Of a stretch of DNA of 24,315 nucleotides, positions 9,941-19,900 are shown in pieces. The position numbers and the translations under genes were made by a program. Source of the stretch: CAXPZW01 sp964221845. Lineage in GTDB: Bacteria > Bacteroidota > Bacteroidia > Flavobacteriales_D > Sanyastnellaceae. The notes under the pieces were generated by a model, which saw nothing but the letters and a program-made list of their open reading frames with translations, ran no database searches and had not been told where the DNA came from. The stretch covers positions 1 through 24,315 of the forward strand of contig CAXPZW010000034.1 in assembly GCA_964221845.1 (NCBI GenBank). Reading direction: 5' to 3'. Numbering within the stretch: the first letter of the stretch is position 1; each line of letters starts with the position of its first letter.

Positions 9941-12900
9941 TCATCGAATGGGTTGGATGAGCAAACCGTCTACCCCACGCTTGCGGAAGGCATCGCGGAT
10001 GGCCTCAGCCTGGTCACGGGTAGCCACAGCTTCGGTGTAGTACTCGGTGCGGGCGTCTACCTGGCGTTGGCGAATGCCGTATTCGCCTTCCAAGAACAAC
10101 ATCGCTTGCGCGACCTCGGCGGGAATCTCATCGCGGAAGCTGCCAATGATTACTTCGTATCCGGTGACGGGCGCTTCGTCGGTTGCTGGAGGAGTTACGG
10201 TAGACTCCACCGGAGCGGCCTGACCGCCTTCCAATGATTGGCGTGCTTCAGACACCGATACGCGCTTGCCGTTGACATAGGCCGTCACAAACGCATCGGC
10301 AATGCCGCGTGCACGGATTTGGTCTTTGCGCAGCGAAGCTTCACCCAAGTTGGCGTATTGGCCGGTGGTGTAGCGGATGCGACCGCCGTCCAGCAGCTCG
10401 GTGTTCAGTGGGTCAATGTTGCGCAGGTCGGCTGCGCTGACGGGCTTGCTGTACACGCCCACTTGCACGGTAAAGAACACCCCTTCCAGTGCTTCCACTG
10501 GTGTGGCCAAAGCGGCACCTGGTGAAACGTTGTAAGTAGGCTGCGCTTCCAGGACTTCTTCAGCGGTGGCCCCTTGTGAGGTCGTAGTGGCTGCAGATGT
10601 CTCGCTTTCTGAACCTGTAGCAGCATCGCCGCTGGACGCAGTGTTTGTGGCTGGCGAAGTTTCTACCGCGTCCGAGCTGCGTGGCTGGGTAGGCAATGGG
10701 GTTGCGGCCACAGGACCGGTGTCACCGGTAGCCTCGCGTGCATCACGCAGGGATACGCGCTCACCGTCGCGGTAAGCTACTACGAATGCGTCTTTGTAAC
10801 CCAGTTCGCGGATGGCCTTCTTGGCCTGATCTGCGTTGGCGTACTGCAGGAACAGACCCGCGGTGTAACGGGTGATGCCGTTCTGCAGCTTATCGCCGTA
10901 GATCGGGGCGAATTCAGCAAACAGGTCTTGTGGGATGGCGTTACGGTAAGCTCCTACCTGCACGCAGTACACCACACCAGCAGGGCGAGCGGTGTTGATG
11001 GGAATGCTGCGCGATTCGCTGTAAAGCGGAGTTTCAACCAGTGCAAACACGGGTTGCTCGAGGACCTCGGGCATGGCCAGCAGGGCTTCGGGTGCTGCCG
11101 GCGGTGTCGCGGGCAATTCGGCCGCTACGTTGGCAGGGATCTCAGGAGTAGTGGTTGCCTCCTCCCCTGCTGTTTCGGCTGCTGGCTGCGAGGCAGTTTC
11201 CTCAGCAGTGGCTGCTTCAGCACGCGCTGCAATGTCGGCATCGGCCAAGGCCAAGAAGGCTTCCTCTTGGTAACGTTCCAGGCGGCCTTCAGCGCTTTCG
11301 ATCGCGACTTCGGTTTCGCGGAGCTGGGTTTCTGCGGCGGCAGCGTCGGCTTCAAGCGTGGCGCGCGTATCCGCATCCAAATCTTCACCGGCCAATGCGC
11401 TGCGGAACGTGTTCACTTCTGCTTGCAGGGTGGCACGCTCACGGCGCAAGGCGTTTACTTCGTTTTCGGCCACGCGGACGTTTTCAAAGGCTTGGTTGAC
11501 CGGCACCAACTCTGGGCTGCCTGCCAAGGACTCCAGTGCTTCTGGTGCAATGCCATTGTCGCGGGCCCAGTCGTTTACAGAAGCGGTCACCTCCACCGGC
11601 TCATACGGAACCACATCCACAGGAATGAATGCTGGGGTTTCTACCGCTACGCTTTCGGTTCCGGTTTCTGAAGCAGACGTGTCGGCTGTTTCGGTGCTGG
11701 TTTCGGTGGATGTTGCATCTACTTCCGAAGCATCCGCATTCGCAGGAGTGGCGTCCACGATGATTTCTTCGGGGCTGTCCAACATGCCCTCGAACGGCAC
11801 AAACACCTCCATGGCGTCCTCTTGGAGTTCCATGGCTTGGACCTCCAGGCCGAGTGCTGCATTGAGTAGTCCATTGCGTTCTACGTCGTCTTTGGTCTCA
11901 GTGGCTTGGGCACGCAGCTTGGCGGCTTCGTCCATCTTCAGCTGTGCGTCAGAGCGGTACAGTGCCACCGACTCCTGGCGGGAAGTCACAAAGGCCAGTT
12001 GCTCGGCAAATACAGCTTCAAGGCTGTCGAGTTGGGTGTTGTTGTTGGCGTACACCACCTGGGCTTCTTGGGCCACACGAGCTTGATAGGTCAGCTCCTC
12101 TTTGGCCAGATCGGCTTCTTTTTTGGCGATGTCCTTTTCAAGCGCTTTTTGCTTGGACTTGCGGTCTTCTGCACGCAAGTCCATGCGCATCACGCCCACT
12201 TCGGCGCGCAGAGCTTCAACCGCATCGTAGTTCTCGTAGATGGGGTCCTCCAGGAAGCTGCGGGCTTCGCGAGCTTGGTCAATACCGTTGCTGGCCATGC
12301 CTGTTGCACGTGCAAGGGCAGATGGTGTTGGTGTGCTTTCGACGGCTGCTGTTTCAACTACCGGTACGGTGCTGCCTGGCAGGTCCAACGCTTGGGCGCC
12401 TTCATTGCCGACCACTTCCAGTCCCTCGCGGGCAAACGCTTGGAGCGAAGACAAATCTTGGATCTCTGCATCGATTTCTTGGTGCAAAAACGGATCATCG
12501 AGCGCCACACGCAGGCCTTCCTGCTCGGCGATTTCGCGGGTTACGCGGTCGTCCAATTCGTTTAGAAGGCGGTTGGCCTCATCGTCATCGTTGTTGCTCA
12601 CCGCGCTGCGAATCGCCTGGTCAAAGCTGGGGTAAATCGTGGTGGTGAGCAGCAGGGCTTCCTCGCGGGTGAGTACATTGGTGGGTGCTGCTTCTGATCC
12701 TTCCAAATCACCGGAAGCTTGCTCAACTTCAGCGGTTTGGGTGGTTTCTGAGGATGCAGTGTTTGTTGACGAGACGGAGCCTTGTTCGCTGCCTGCATCC
12801 AGTTCAGTAGTGCCCTCGCCTGCTTCTTCTTGAGTGTCCGTTTCAGTTGGAACGCCTGCATCCGAAGTTTCTGCGGTTGTACCTGTTTCCGCGTCGGCTG

Positions 12901-15900
12901 AATCGGTGGTTGAATCGCCTTCATCAGACGTGATAGATGTCGATGTAGCATCCTCAGCACCTTCACCGGCAGGTTGCGTTTCTACAGTACCTTCCTCCTG
13001 TTCGCTCGTATCTGCTGCGGTTTCAGGTTGAGAAGAAGGATTCTGACCCGAAGCTTCTGCAGTGTCGGTAGCACCTGAGGATTCCGCTCCAGTGCCGGCA
13101 GCACTCAGGCCCTCTCCTTCTGCCACTTGCAGCGCGTTCTCCAAGTCTGTGCTGTAGGTGGTCAGTCGGGCTTCGGTGGCGGCCAACTCGGCATCCAATG
13201 AATCGATGCCGGTTTGGATGGCTGCGCGCAGCTCGGGGTCAGCAGTGCGGTTCAGTGCGTTGGTGCGTTCGGTGCGTGAGGCCATCAGGGCATCGCGGTA
13301 ACGCTCGCCCAAACGGATTTGCTCGCCCATCTTCTCGCGGAAGATTTCGTCAGAGGCCACAATGGCGGCAGACTCCGATTCGTAGGCGGCCTTCATGTTA
13401 GTGATGTCTTCGGTAGATCCGTTGACAGCCAAGAGTCCGGCTTTGAGGTCTTCGATTTCTTGGGCAAGGCCGTTTTGGGCCATGGCGTCGTCGGTGTTCA
13501 GCAGGGCTTGCTGGGTGGACACCAGCTCTGCTTCCAGGGCATCACTCACTTGGGTGCGCAGGGCTTGCTCGCGGATGCTGCGTTCCAAATCGCTCTGCGA
13601 CTCTTGCACAATCAGCTGACGGCGCTGGTCAAAGTCTGGCATGACCAGCGATGCAGCGGCAACCACATCCAACTCACGCGCAGCCAAGGTTTCCAGTGGC
13701 ATCAGGTTCAGCTGGCGGTCCAACGTCGAGAGCAAGGTTTCGAGGGCCTCTTGCTCTTCAGTCAATGCGGCGGCTTGCTCGGCGTCTTGAATTTCAGGGG
13801 CAACCATGTCCAGCACGCGTTGCTGTTGACGGGCAGTGCGCTGGATCATCTCCAGACCGGTGCGGCGTTGGTAGCTGCCAGGCTCACCGTCCCACCCTTC
13901 CAGGTAAGGCTGTGCTTGGGTGCGCAATTCGGCACTCAGCTGAATGGGGATACCCAAGGATTCCGCACGGGCTTGCAATGCCGGCATGCGCGAAATGTCG
14001 TTGCGGGTTTTGATGGTCTCTTCCGAAGCCAGGGCAATCAACACATCGTTGTTGCGCTCCAGCCCGGCAATGTCGCGCTCCAGGTTGCGCAGGTCGTCAG
14101 CCACGGTACCCGCGGGCACAGCTGACGGATCAAACCCTTCTGGGAACTCGGCTGAACCGTCTCGTAACGCATCAAACAACGCCGCTTTGCGCAGCAAGGT
14201 CAGTTCTTGGGCAGACAGCTTGGTGACGCGGTGTTTTTCGTCGTCGATGGTGGCTTGCAGGTCGTCCAGTTCAACGGCCAAGGTCTCGAGCTCGGCTTCG
14301 ATTTCTTTTTGACGAGCCTTATTGGGGCTGGCTGCCAACTCCTCCTCCAAACGGCGCTGGTCACGCTTGCGCTTGTCAAAGGTGCTGTTGTTGGCACTCA
14401 GGTCGTCGAGGATTTCCAGTTGCTTTTGTTGCAGTTGGTAGGCCTTTTCGCGGTCATCGCTGGAAGGCGTCGCTTCGCCATCGGCGAGGTCGTTTTGGCG
14501 GTCCTTTTCCCAGCGTAGGGCTTCGGTAGCTGCATTGCCATCGCCCGCGGCCCAGGCCTGTTCGGCCGTGTCCATGTGGGTGCGAACGTCGGTGGCCTCT
14601 TGGCGTTTGTCGCCTGCGTACTGTTCCAGAGCACGTGCCGTCTCCAGGGCAGCCTCAGCTTCCAGCTTGGCATCATCTGCCGCTTTCAGCGCCTGGGAAT
14701 AGGCCTTAACGGTGGCCATATACTGATCGCGGTCAGCAGGATCGGCACCGGCCCACACCTCGCGGGCGTTGTTCACCGCCTCTTCGGCTTGTTGCACTTG
14801 GAAGGCGCTCAAGCTGCGAGCTTCGAGCGCAAGAGCGTCCAGTCCTGCGGCTTCCTGTTCAAGCACATCGGCTTGAGCGCGGGCGTCGGCAAAGACTTCT
14901 TCCAGGGTTTGGTCTTGTGGGAAGCCTGCACCCCAATGTGGTTGGGCGCCGGTGTCCAGCACAGCACCGTTGTTGCGATCGCCAGAAGCCTGTGCTTCTG
15001 CAATGCGCTCGTCGCTTGCGTTGATGTCCAGGGCGGCAGACCCACGGAGGTATTCTTGGCTGAGTGCGGCAATGTCCACATCCAGCGGGGTGTCAAAGTG
15101 GTTGTTGATGATCAGCTTCTCTTGGCCGGATTCATCGATCAGTTTCAATTCTTGCTTGAAGGCCACCGAGGCATCCACCATGGGCAACTCGATTTGTCCT
15201 TCGTGGCGGTACAGGCTCGACTCGGCCTCCACGCGTACTTGGTACAGCCCCGACTTGGGCATGCTAAACAGGTACTCCCCGGTTACAGGGTCAGTGGTGG
15301 TTTGGGCCACTGGACGCCCGGTCAGCTCATCCACGATTTCAATCTTGGCTTTTCGAGAGCCCTCGGGCAATTCGTTCAGGAAGGTGCCCTGCAGGAAGAT
15401 CAGGTTCACCGGAATGCCTTGCACCAATACTTCGTACACGTGCAATTGCGACTGTGCGCTTGAACGCGCTGAGGCAAAAAAGGCGCGCTGATTCAGCGAG
15501 TCGGCCACGTAGAACAGGTCGTCGTCTGGGGTGTTGATGGCAAAGTCCAAGTTCACAGGGGGCAACCAAGTACCGGTGGTCTTGTCCAGCTTGCACATGA
15601 AGATGTCGTACCCACCCATGGAGTTGTGGCCCTTCGAAGCGAAGTACAGAGTTTCGCCATCGGGGTGCATGAACGGAAAGTCCTCGTCAAAGCCAGTGTT
15701 CACCGGCCCTTCCACCTTATTCACGTCGATGAACTCGCCGTCGAGGATGGTGGCCTGGTAGATGTCCTTGCCGGTTTTGGTGCTCGAACCGTAGCTCGAG
15801 AAGTAAATCACATTCGACCCTTTCGGGAAGTGGATCACCCCCACGTGGCCTTCCTTGCGGTCGGTCTTGGTCTGGAGGTCTTCTGGCGTGGCGAGGATCT

Positions 15901-16432
15901 TGCCGCCAATGCCGGTCATGTCGTAAAAGCGGAAGAACTCCTTGGCCGCAGACTCGGTTTTGTCCAACACCACCACATCGGTAATGCTCGACAGCAATCC
16001 CTTGCCGTTGCGGCACATGTCCATCTGGCGTGCAACCGGGAATTGGAACTCCACCTTGTTGTCGGCTTTGCGTTGGAAGGTGATGTACGCCTCCTCTGCC
16101 GCCTGAAAGTCGTAGTTGCGGTGGTGCGCCAGGCCCAGGTAGTACCAGGCCTCCACTGGCCCGCCCTTACGTGCTCCGAAATTGAGGTGTTTGATGGCCG
16201 TGGCCTTTTCCTCGCCGCCCAACAGGGCGCAGGTGCCAAAGCGATAATTGAGCTCCGCATCACGCGGATACAGGCTCACCAGCTGGGAATACAAAGGCAA
16301 CGCCTCCGCATACTTGCCGGCAGCAAAGAGCTCAGCAGCCTGGGTATTCAGGCCTGAATGTTCTGCGCCTACCTGTGCATGGGTCTGCAAAAACAAACCA
16401 CACAGCAGGAGCAGGAGTGTAAGTGCTCGCAT
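9941..16432 (-). CDS. Giant secreted TPR/propeller/coiled-coil protein with three SPOR domains
   Basis: This 2163-residue exported envelope protein starts with a signal peptide (MRALTLLLLLCGLFLQTHA, cleavage near residue 19). Then come TPR-like helices (28-125) and a PD40-like propeller (about 195-340; FPKGSNVIYFSSYG, HPDGETLYFASKGHNSMGGYD). A carboxypeptidase-regulatory-like beta domain follows (355-430; PVTGEYLFSMPKSGLYQVRV). Beyond this are long coiled coils (505-1105, 1375-1545, 1640-1740) separated by acidic Ser/Thr/Glu linkers (1105-1250, 1555-1600). Three SPOR domains end the protein (about 1818-1890, 1984-2062, 2092-2163; VQVGAYRN, VQVGVYSK, VIIGSFRD). The N-terminal order recalls PorE of the type IX secretion/gliding group, but SPOR replaces the OmpA-like wall-binding domain. 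SPOR domains bind peptide-free glycan in other bacteria. Exact function is unknown; a wall-tethered outer-membrane or periplasmic scaffold is the inference. Confidence 0.9.
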   Translation of the reverse strand: MRALTLLLLLCGLFLQTHAQVGAEHSGLNTQAAELFAAGKYAEALPLYSQLVSLYPRDAELNYRFGTCALLGGEEKATAIKHLNFGARKGGPVEAWYYLGLAHHRNYDFQAAEEAYITFQRKADNKVEFQFPVARQMDMCRNGKGLLSSITDVVVLDKTESAAKEFFRFYDMTGIGGKILATPEDLQTKTDRKEGHVGVIHFPKGSNVIYFSSYGSSTKTGKDIYQATILDGEFIDVNKVEGPVNTGFDEDFPFMHPDGETLYFASKGHNSMGGYDIFMCKLDKTTGTWLPPVNLDFAINTPDDDLFYVADSLNQRAFFASARSSAQSQLHVYEVLVQGIPVNLIFLQGTFLNELPEGSRKAKIEIVDELTGRPVAQTTTDPVTGEYLFSMPKSGLYQVRVEAESSLYRHEGQIELPMVDASVAFKQELKLIDESGQEKLIINNHFDTPLDVDIAALSQEYLRGSAALDINASDERIAEAQASGDRNNGAVLDTGAQPHWGAGFPQDQTLEEVFADARAQADVLEQEAAGLDALALEARSLSAFQVQQAEEAVNNAREVWAGADPADRDQYMATVKAYSQALKAADDAKLEAEAALETARALEQYAGDKRQEATDVRTHMDTAEQAWAAGDGNAATEALRWEKDRQNDLADGEATPSSDDREKAYQLQQKQLEILDDLSANNSTFDKRKRDQRRLEEELAASPNKARQKEIEAELETLAVELDDLQATIDDEKHRVTKLSAQELTLLRKAALFDALRDGSAEFPEGFDPSAVPAGTVADDLRNLERDIAGLERNNDVLIALASEETIKTRNDISRMPALQARAESLGIPIQLSAELRTQAQPYLEGWDGEPGSYQRRTGLEMIQRTARQQQRVLDMVAPEIQDAEQAAALTEEQEALETLLSTLDRQLNLMPLETLAARELDVVAAASLVMPDFDQRRQLIVQESQSDLERSIREQALRTQVSDALEAELVSTQQALLNTDDAMAQNGLAQEIEDLKAGLLAVNGSTEDITNMKAAYESESAAIVASDEIFREKMGEQIRLGERYRDALMASRTERTNALNRTADPELRAAIQTGIDSLDAELAATEARLTTYSTDLENALQVAEGEGLSAAGTGAESSGATDTAEASGQNPSSQPETAADTSEQEEGTVETQPAGEGAEDATSTSITSDEGDSTTDSADAETGTTAETSDAGVPTETDTQEEAGEGTTELDAGSEQGSVSSTNTASSETTQTAEVEQASGDLEGSEAAPTNVLTREEALLLTTTIYPSFDQAIRSAVSNNDDDEANRLLNELDDRVTREIAEQEGLRVALDDPFLHQEIDAEIQDLSSLQAFAREGLEVVGNEGAQALDLPGSTVPVVETAAVESTPTPSALARATGMASNGIDQAREARSFLEDPIYENYDAVEALRAEVGVMRMDLRAEDRKSKQKALEKDIAKKEADLAKEELTYQARVAQEAQVVYANNNTQLDSLEAVFAEQLAFVTSRQESVALYRSDAQLKMDEAAKLRAQATETKDDVERNGLLNAALGLEVQAMELQEDAMEVFVPFEGMLDSPEEIIVDATPANADASEVDATSTETSTETADTSASETGTESVAVETPAFIPVDVVPYEPVEVTASVNDWARDNGIAPEALESLAGSPELVPVNQAFENVRVAENEVNALRRERATLQAEVNTFRSALAGEDLDADTRATLEADAAAAETQLRETEVAIESAEGRLERYQEEAFLALADADIAARAEAATAEETASQPAAETAGEEATTTPEIPANVAAELPATPPAAPEALLAMPEVLEQPVFALVETPLYSESRSIPINTARPAGVVYCVQVGAYRNAIPQDLFAEFAPIYGDKLQNGITRYTAGLFLQYANADQAKKAIRELGYKDAFVVAYRDGERVSLRDAREATGDTGPVAATPLPTQPRSSDAVETSPATNTASSGDAATGSESETSAATTTSQGATAEEVLEAQPTYNVSPGAALATPVEALEGVFFTVQVGVYSKPVSAADLRNIDPLNTELLDGGRIRYTTGQYANLGEASLRKDQIRARGIADAFVTAYVNGKRVSVSEARQSLEGGQAAPVESTVTPPATDEAPVTGYEVIIGSFRDEIPAEVAQAMLFLEGEYGIRQRQVDARTEYYTEAVATRDQAEAIRDAFRKRGVDGLLIQPIR

Positions 16433-16450
16433 ACCTGTGAGATATCCGAT

Positions 16451-16458
16451 AAAAGGTA
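16451..16458 (-). promoter_or_regulatory. Candidate -7 box of the giant SPOR gene
   Basis: Read leftwards this is TACCTTTT, one base off the Bacteroidota TAnnTTTG consensus. It lies 18 bp before the ATG, a plausible position for a short leader. No clear -33 TTTG lies at the proper distance upstream, so the call is weak. Confidence 0.28.
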
Positions 16459-16576
16459 TTGAATTGTTTTCTGGCCCTTGTCAGTGGCTGGCTGAATGTA
16501 TAAACAGGCAGCCGTGTACCAACAGAACCATCCTATCCAACGGGAGGAGTTTGTCTATGGTTACGACTGGCTCAGT

Positions 16577-16609
16577 GGTTAGTGGAAGTGCTAGGATTTA
16601 GTGCAAGGG
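16577..16609. repeat. Left copy of inverted repeat
   Basis: GGTTAGTGGAAGTGC (16577-16591) is the exact reverse complement of 16967-16981. TTAGTGCAAGGG (16598-16609) is the exact reverse complement of 16981-16992. The order and spacing of the two blocks differ between copies, so this looks like a diverged or rearranged repeat unit rather than a simple terminal inverted repeat. Confidence 0.6.
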
Positions 16610-16631
16610 AGTTAAAAGTGAAAAGTGAAGA

Positions 16632-16646
16632 GTGGCTATTTGCAGG
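16632..16646 (+). repeat. 15-bp direct repeat, copy 1
   Basis: GTGGCTATTTGCAGG occurs here and again at 16726-16740, 94 bp apart, within the same intergenic island. A shorter relative, ATTTGCAGGGG, follows at 16768-16778. Function unknown. Confidence 0.6.
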
Positions 16647-16725
16647 AGGTGACGTGGCAGATGGTCGATGGTGCAGGGGGTTCTCCAACGGGTTGTGTCG
16701 AGTATACGCGACGGGCTAGCACATG

Positions 16726-16740
16726 GTGGCTATTTGCAGG
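16726..16740 (+). repeat. 15-bp direct repeat, copy 2
   Basis: Exact second copy of the GTGGCTATTTGCAGG sequence found at 16632-16646. It has no associated gene. Confidence 0.6.
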
Positions 16741-16954
16741 TTGGGGAATGCACAATGGCAACACCCGATTTGCAGGGGAACTCGGTGGTGTTCGATCTTA
16801 CCTGGAGTGCACCAAGCCATGCATTTAACCACCGTGCATTTACGAATTCAGAAATGGCAGAACCCATGATAGCAAAGGTTTCACCAGCAAATTGGCAACA
16901 CCAGACGACCAGCTAAAGACCCATCCCATTTTACATTCACCTCAGCACAAATGC

Positions 16955-16992
16955 CCCCTTGCACTTGCACTTCCACTAACCCCTTGCACTAA
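16955..16992. repeat. Right copy of inverted repeat with TTGCAC units
   Basis: This segment contains three TTGCAC hexamers plus one TTCCAC. It carries the reverse complements of both blocks of the left copy (GCACTTCCACTAACC at 16967-16981 and CCCTTGCACTAA at 16981-16992). It ends 2 bp before the stop codon of the leftward 1491-residue gene, so it forms the first bases of that gene's 3' untranslated region. Confidence 0.6.
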
Positions 16993-16994
16993 GC

Positions 16995-19900
16995 CTACTC
17001 GAACTCCGGAAAACGCTCAATAAACTTATTCCGCTTCGCCTTGCTAATAAGGCTCTGGTAGGTAAAGGTCAGCTTGCCTTCTTTCACCTTGCGCTTGTCG
17101 TCCTTGATCTCGGTGAGCAGGGTCATGAACTCGAGGTCCGATGAGCTGATCATCATGATCTTGGTGGCGGCGCTGTATTCGAAGTAGTACCACTGGCTGG
17201 GGTCGATTTCCAGGTACATGCGGAACACTTCCTTACCGCGGGATTTGCTGACTTCGACCTTGCCGTTGATGTAGCGGAACACCTGGTCCTTCCCTACCGA
17301 ACCGATGCCGAGCTTGCCCACGCTTTGGTAGGCCTCGTCCACATCGTTCCATTGCCATTTGACATCGGCAAAGAAGAAGGTGGCTTGCAGCTCCTCGGGA
17401 ATCTTCTTGAGGGTACCGTCGATGTTAAGCTTGGTGATCACCTTGTCGGAGGCTTCCAAGCCCATGAGTTCACGGATGGCCTTTTCGTATTGGGTGTTGC
17501 CGATGTCCACCGGGCTCAGGTTGGAGCTCTCGCTCATTTCCTTGAGGATATGCTTGGTGAGACTTTCATCCAGCGGAAAGTCAAGTGCAAGGGTGCCCTC
17601 AATATTCGTTTCGGTCTTGAGTCCATCGTTGGTCACCGAACCGATAGGGTCCGCAGAGAGCAGACCAAAGTCGGCTTGGAGGTCGATCTGGCCGTCACCG
17701 GTAATCAGGCAGGATTCGGTGTCGAGCACAATCAGGTCGCCGGGCAGGTCGGGTTGGGCGATCTTTTCTTTGGAGCCCACCTTGTACGCTTTGTCTTTCT
17801 TGTCGTAGGTGAGGAAGCCGAGGGATTCAATCAGCCCTTCGTCTTGCCTGTCCTTCTTGCGGGAGAGGAAGGCCGGATAGAGCTCCATCGGCGTATCGTC
17901 GGCCACCATCACACCTACCCCAAGCTTCTCGGCGCCCATGCTGCGCAGGGTGCTGTCCACGGGGATGAAGACGTCCATCGGGTCAATGCGCGAGGCAAAC
18001 TTAAACCACGAACGCTCCATAAATTCACAGGTGTGCAGGATGCGTGTGCCGCCTTCGAAGAAGAGGTTCTTTTCGTTGGATTCCAGGTTGAACTTGCCGT
18101 AGTACTCAAAGAAGGGACTGATGGCAAACCCGTCGTCTTCGGCAATCATACCGTTGCCAATGGTCTGAAAGGAGGTGTCCACCTTAACTTGTTGCAAGTG
18201 GATGATGAATTCCTTCTCTGCCTCGTCTTTGTAGGTGTAGTCGCCCTCGCCAAAGTAGCTGAGGCGCCCTTCAATCTCCAGATCCGCGTTGAAGATACGG
18301 TGGTATTGCGTCACGTAGTTGGCCACCACTTCTGCATTGGCCAGCGGGTCCATCTTGGCGCGCTTGCGGATCACCACCTTGCCCGAATCGGGTTGGATCT
18401 TGGCATCCGCTACGGCGATGTACTTGATCTTGTCGCATTGGATGACCGAGTTGTCGATGTCGTAAATCGCTTTGGGCGACAAGAAGTTGAGGCTGTCCTG
18501 GAATTGGTTGATGCTGAAGAAGTTGCTGCGCGCTTGGTCTTCAGAGGTGTCGATCACAAAGTCATCGGTGACCTTGCGCGATGAGCTCAGCTCCATGTCG
18601 TTGGCGTCCATGAACCACTTGAACTCATCCATAAAACAGATGTACTGGTTGATGGGGAATTCCACCTTGGTCTCTCCCCCATTCGACTTGAACATACCGG
18701 TGCGTTCGTCGAAGTCGATTTCGGCATTGACGTTCGTGGTTTTGAAGGCCAGGTTGTCTTCGCCAGCAGACTGGTTGAGGCGGAAGTCCGAAGTGTCTGC
18801 AAAGATCTTCCGCATGGTGTAGTCAAACTTCTCGGAGTCCAATTCTGCGCCTGAGAACGACATGGTGCCGCGCCCGGTCATGCCAGAGGGCTGTAAGTAC
18901 AATCGCCCAGCGAGGGTGGCTTCATTTTCGAAGAATCGGATGTCCTCGGCGTCGGATTGAGCGGTCAACAAGTCGGCTTTCGGATAAAAGCCCAAGTCCA
19001 CAATTTCCGCAGCCGCCTTGGGAATCTCGGGCGGCCCTTTCTTCATGGTGTTGACATAACTGTTGGTCTGGCCCGTGGTACTGTCAGGGAAAAAGCGGAA
19101 GTATTCCGAGGTGGCCTCGCTGGTGAGGTAGTTGAGCTTGCCGTCGCCGTGCAGGCCGTCGTAATCCAGGGTGACGTTGGCCGTGAAGTCCGCCTTGCCG
19201 CCGTACATGGGCAGCCCGCCGTCGGAGGTGGTCATATCAAAGCCGAGTGAAAGGTCTTCCATCAAGGTCAGCGGACGTTCGATGTCGGGGAAGATGCCTC
19301 CGGAAACGAGCGTCCCGTTGAAAGCCAAGTCTGCCTTGGAGAAGTTGTCCAGCGAGTCGATGGTGAACGGCTGGATTTGGTAGTAGAAGTTGTCGCGCTC
19401 GTACAACCCGTTTTGGATGTTGACATTGTCGTAGTAGACGTACGAGTTCTTGGTGGACTCGAAGATGGGGTACTGCGAATACTTCTCGGCGCTGAGCCCG
19501 GACTTGTTGGTGGGTGCGTCGATCTTGAGGGTGCCGGCCACGTCTTCCAGCACGTTCTTCACGCGCAGCTTTCGTTTGTTGCCGTAGCTGTCCTCAATGT
19601 CTTCGGTGTCCTCCACGTAAATGCGGCAGGAATCCACGTTCACCAAATCAATCAAGAACGCATCGTAATCGAAGTGAAACTCCTTGCCCATGAACTCGAA
19701 GTTACCCGCCCAAATGCGGCCCGAGAACTTGAAGTCCCGGTTCTTCTTGAGGATCACCTCCTCCTTGGCCGGGTAGATGCGCACGTCCTGCGAATCCGAG
19801 AGCTGGATCTTCTGCACCCCACGCAAAAACAGGCTGTTGTTGAGCAGGTTGAGTTGGGCATTCACCCCAGTGCGGGCGTCTGAGCTGAACTGGATCACGT

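Larger units (their letters stand above)
16433..16994. other. Gene-free intergenic island of 562 bp
   Basis: This lies between the start of the giant SPOR gene and the stop of the 1491-residue protein gene, both read leftwards. It is visibly less GC-rich than the genes around it. The open frames inside (up to 82 codons, rightward, 16668-16916) have no recognisable motif and no start signal. It holds a pair of related inverted repeats near its ends, a 15-bp direct repeat, and AAGTGAA-type short repetition at 16613-16630. It must also carry the giant gene's promoter near its left edge. A degenerate small mobile element or a repeat-associated relic is possible. Confidence 0.6.

Noticed and set aside
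10928..12648. Several overlapping open frames of 219-247 codons on the + strand opposite the giant SPOR gene
   Set aside because: They mirror the biased Ser/Thr/Glu/Ala codons of the coding strand, give Cys/Gly/Ser-rich nonsense, and have no start signal.
16668..16916. An 82-codon open frame in the intergenic island
   Set aside because: No motif, no ribosome or promoter signal, and it runs through the direct-repeat copy; treated as chance.
16577..16992. Insertion sequence or CRISPR array
   Set aside because: No transposase frame is present. The repeats are too few and too irregular for CRISPR, and no cas gene is nearby.
17325..18584. A 419-codon open frame on the + strand opposite the 1491-residue protein gene
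   Set aside because: It is antisense to a gene with a signal peptide and protein-like composition. The antisense product lacks any motif, and GC-rich genes commonly leave such open frames.
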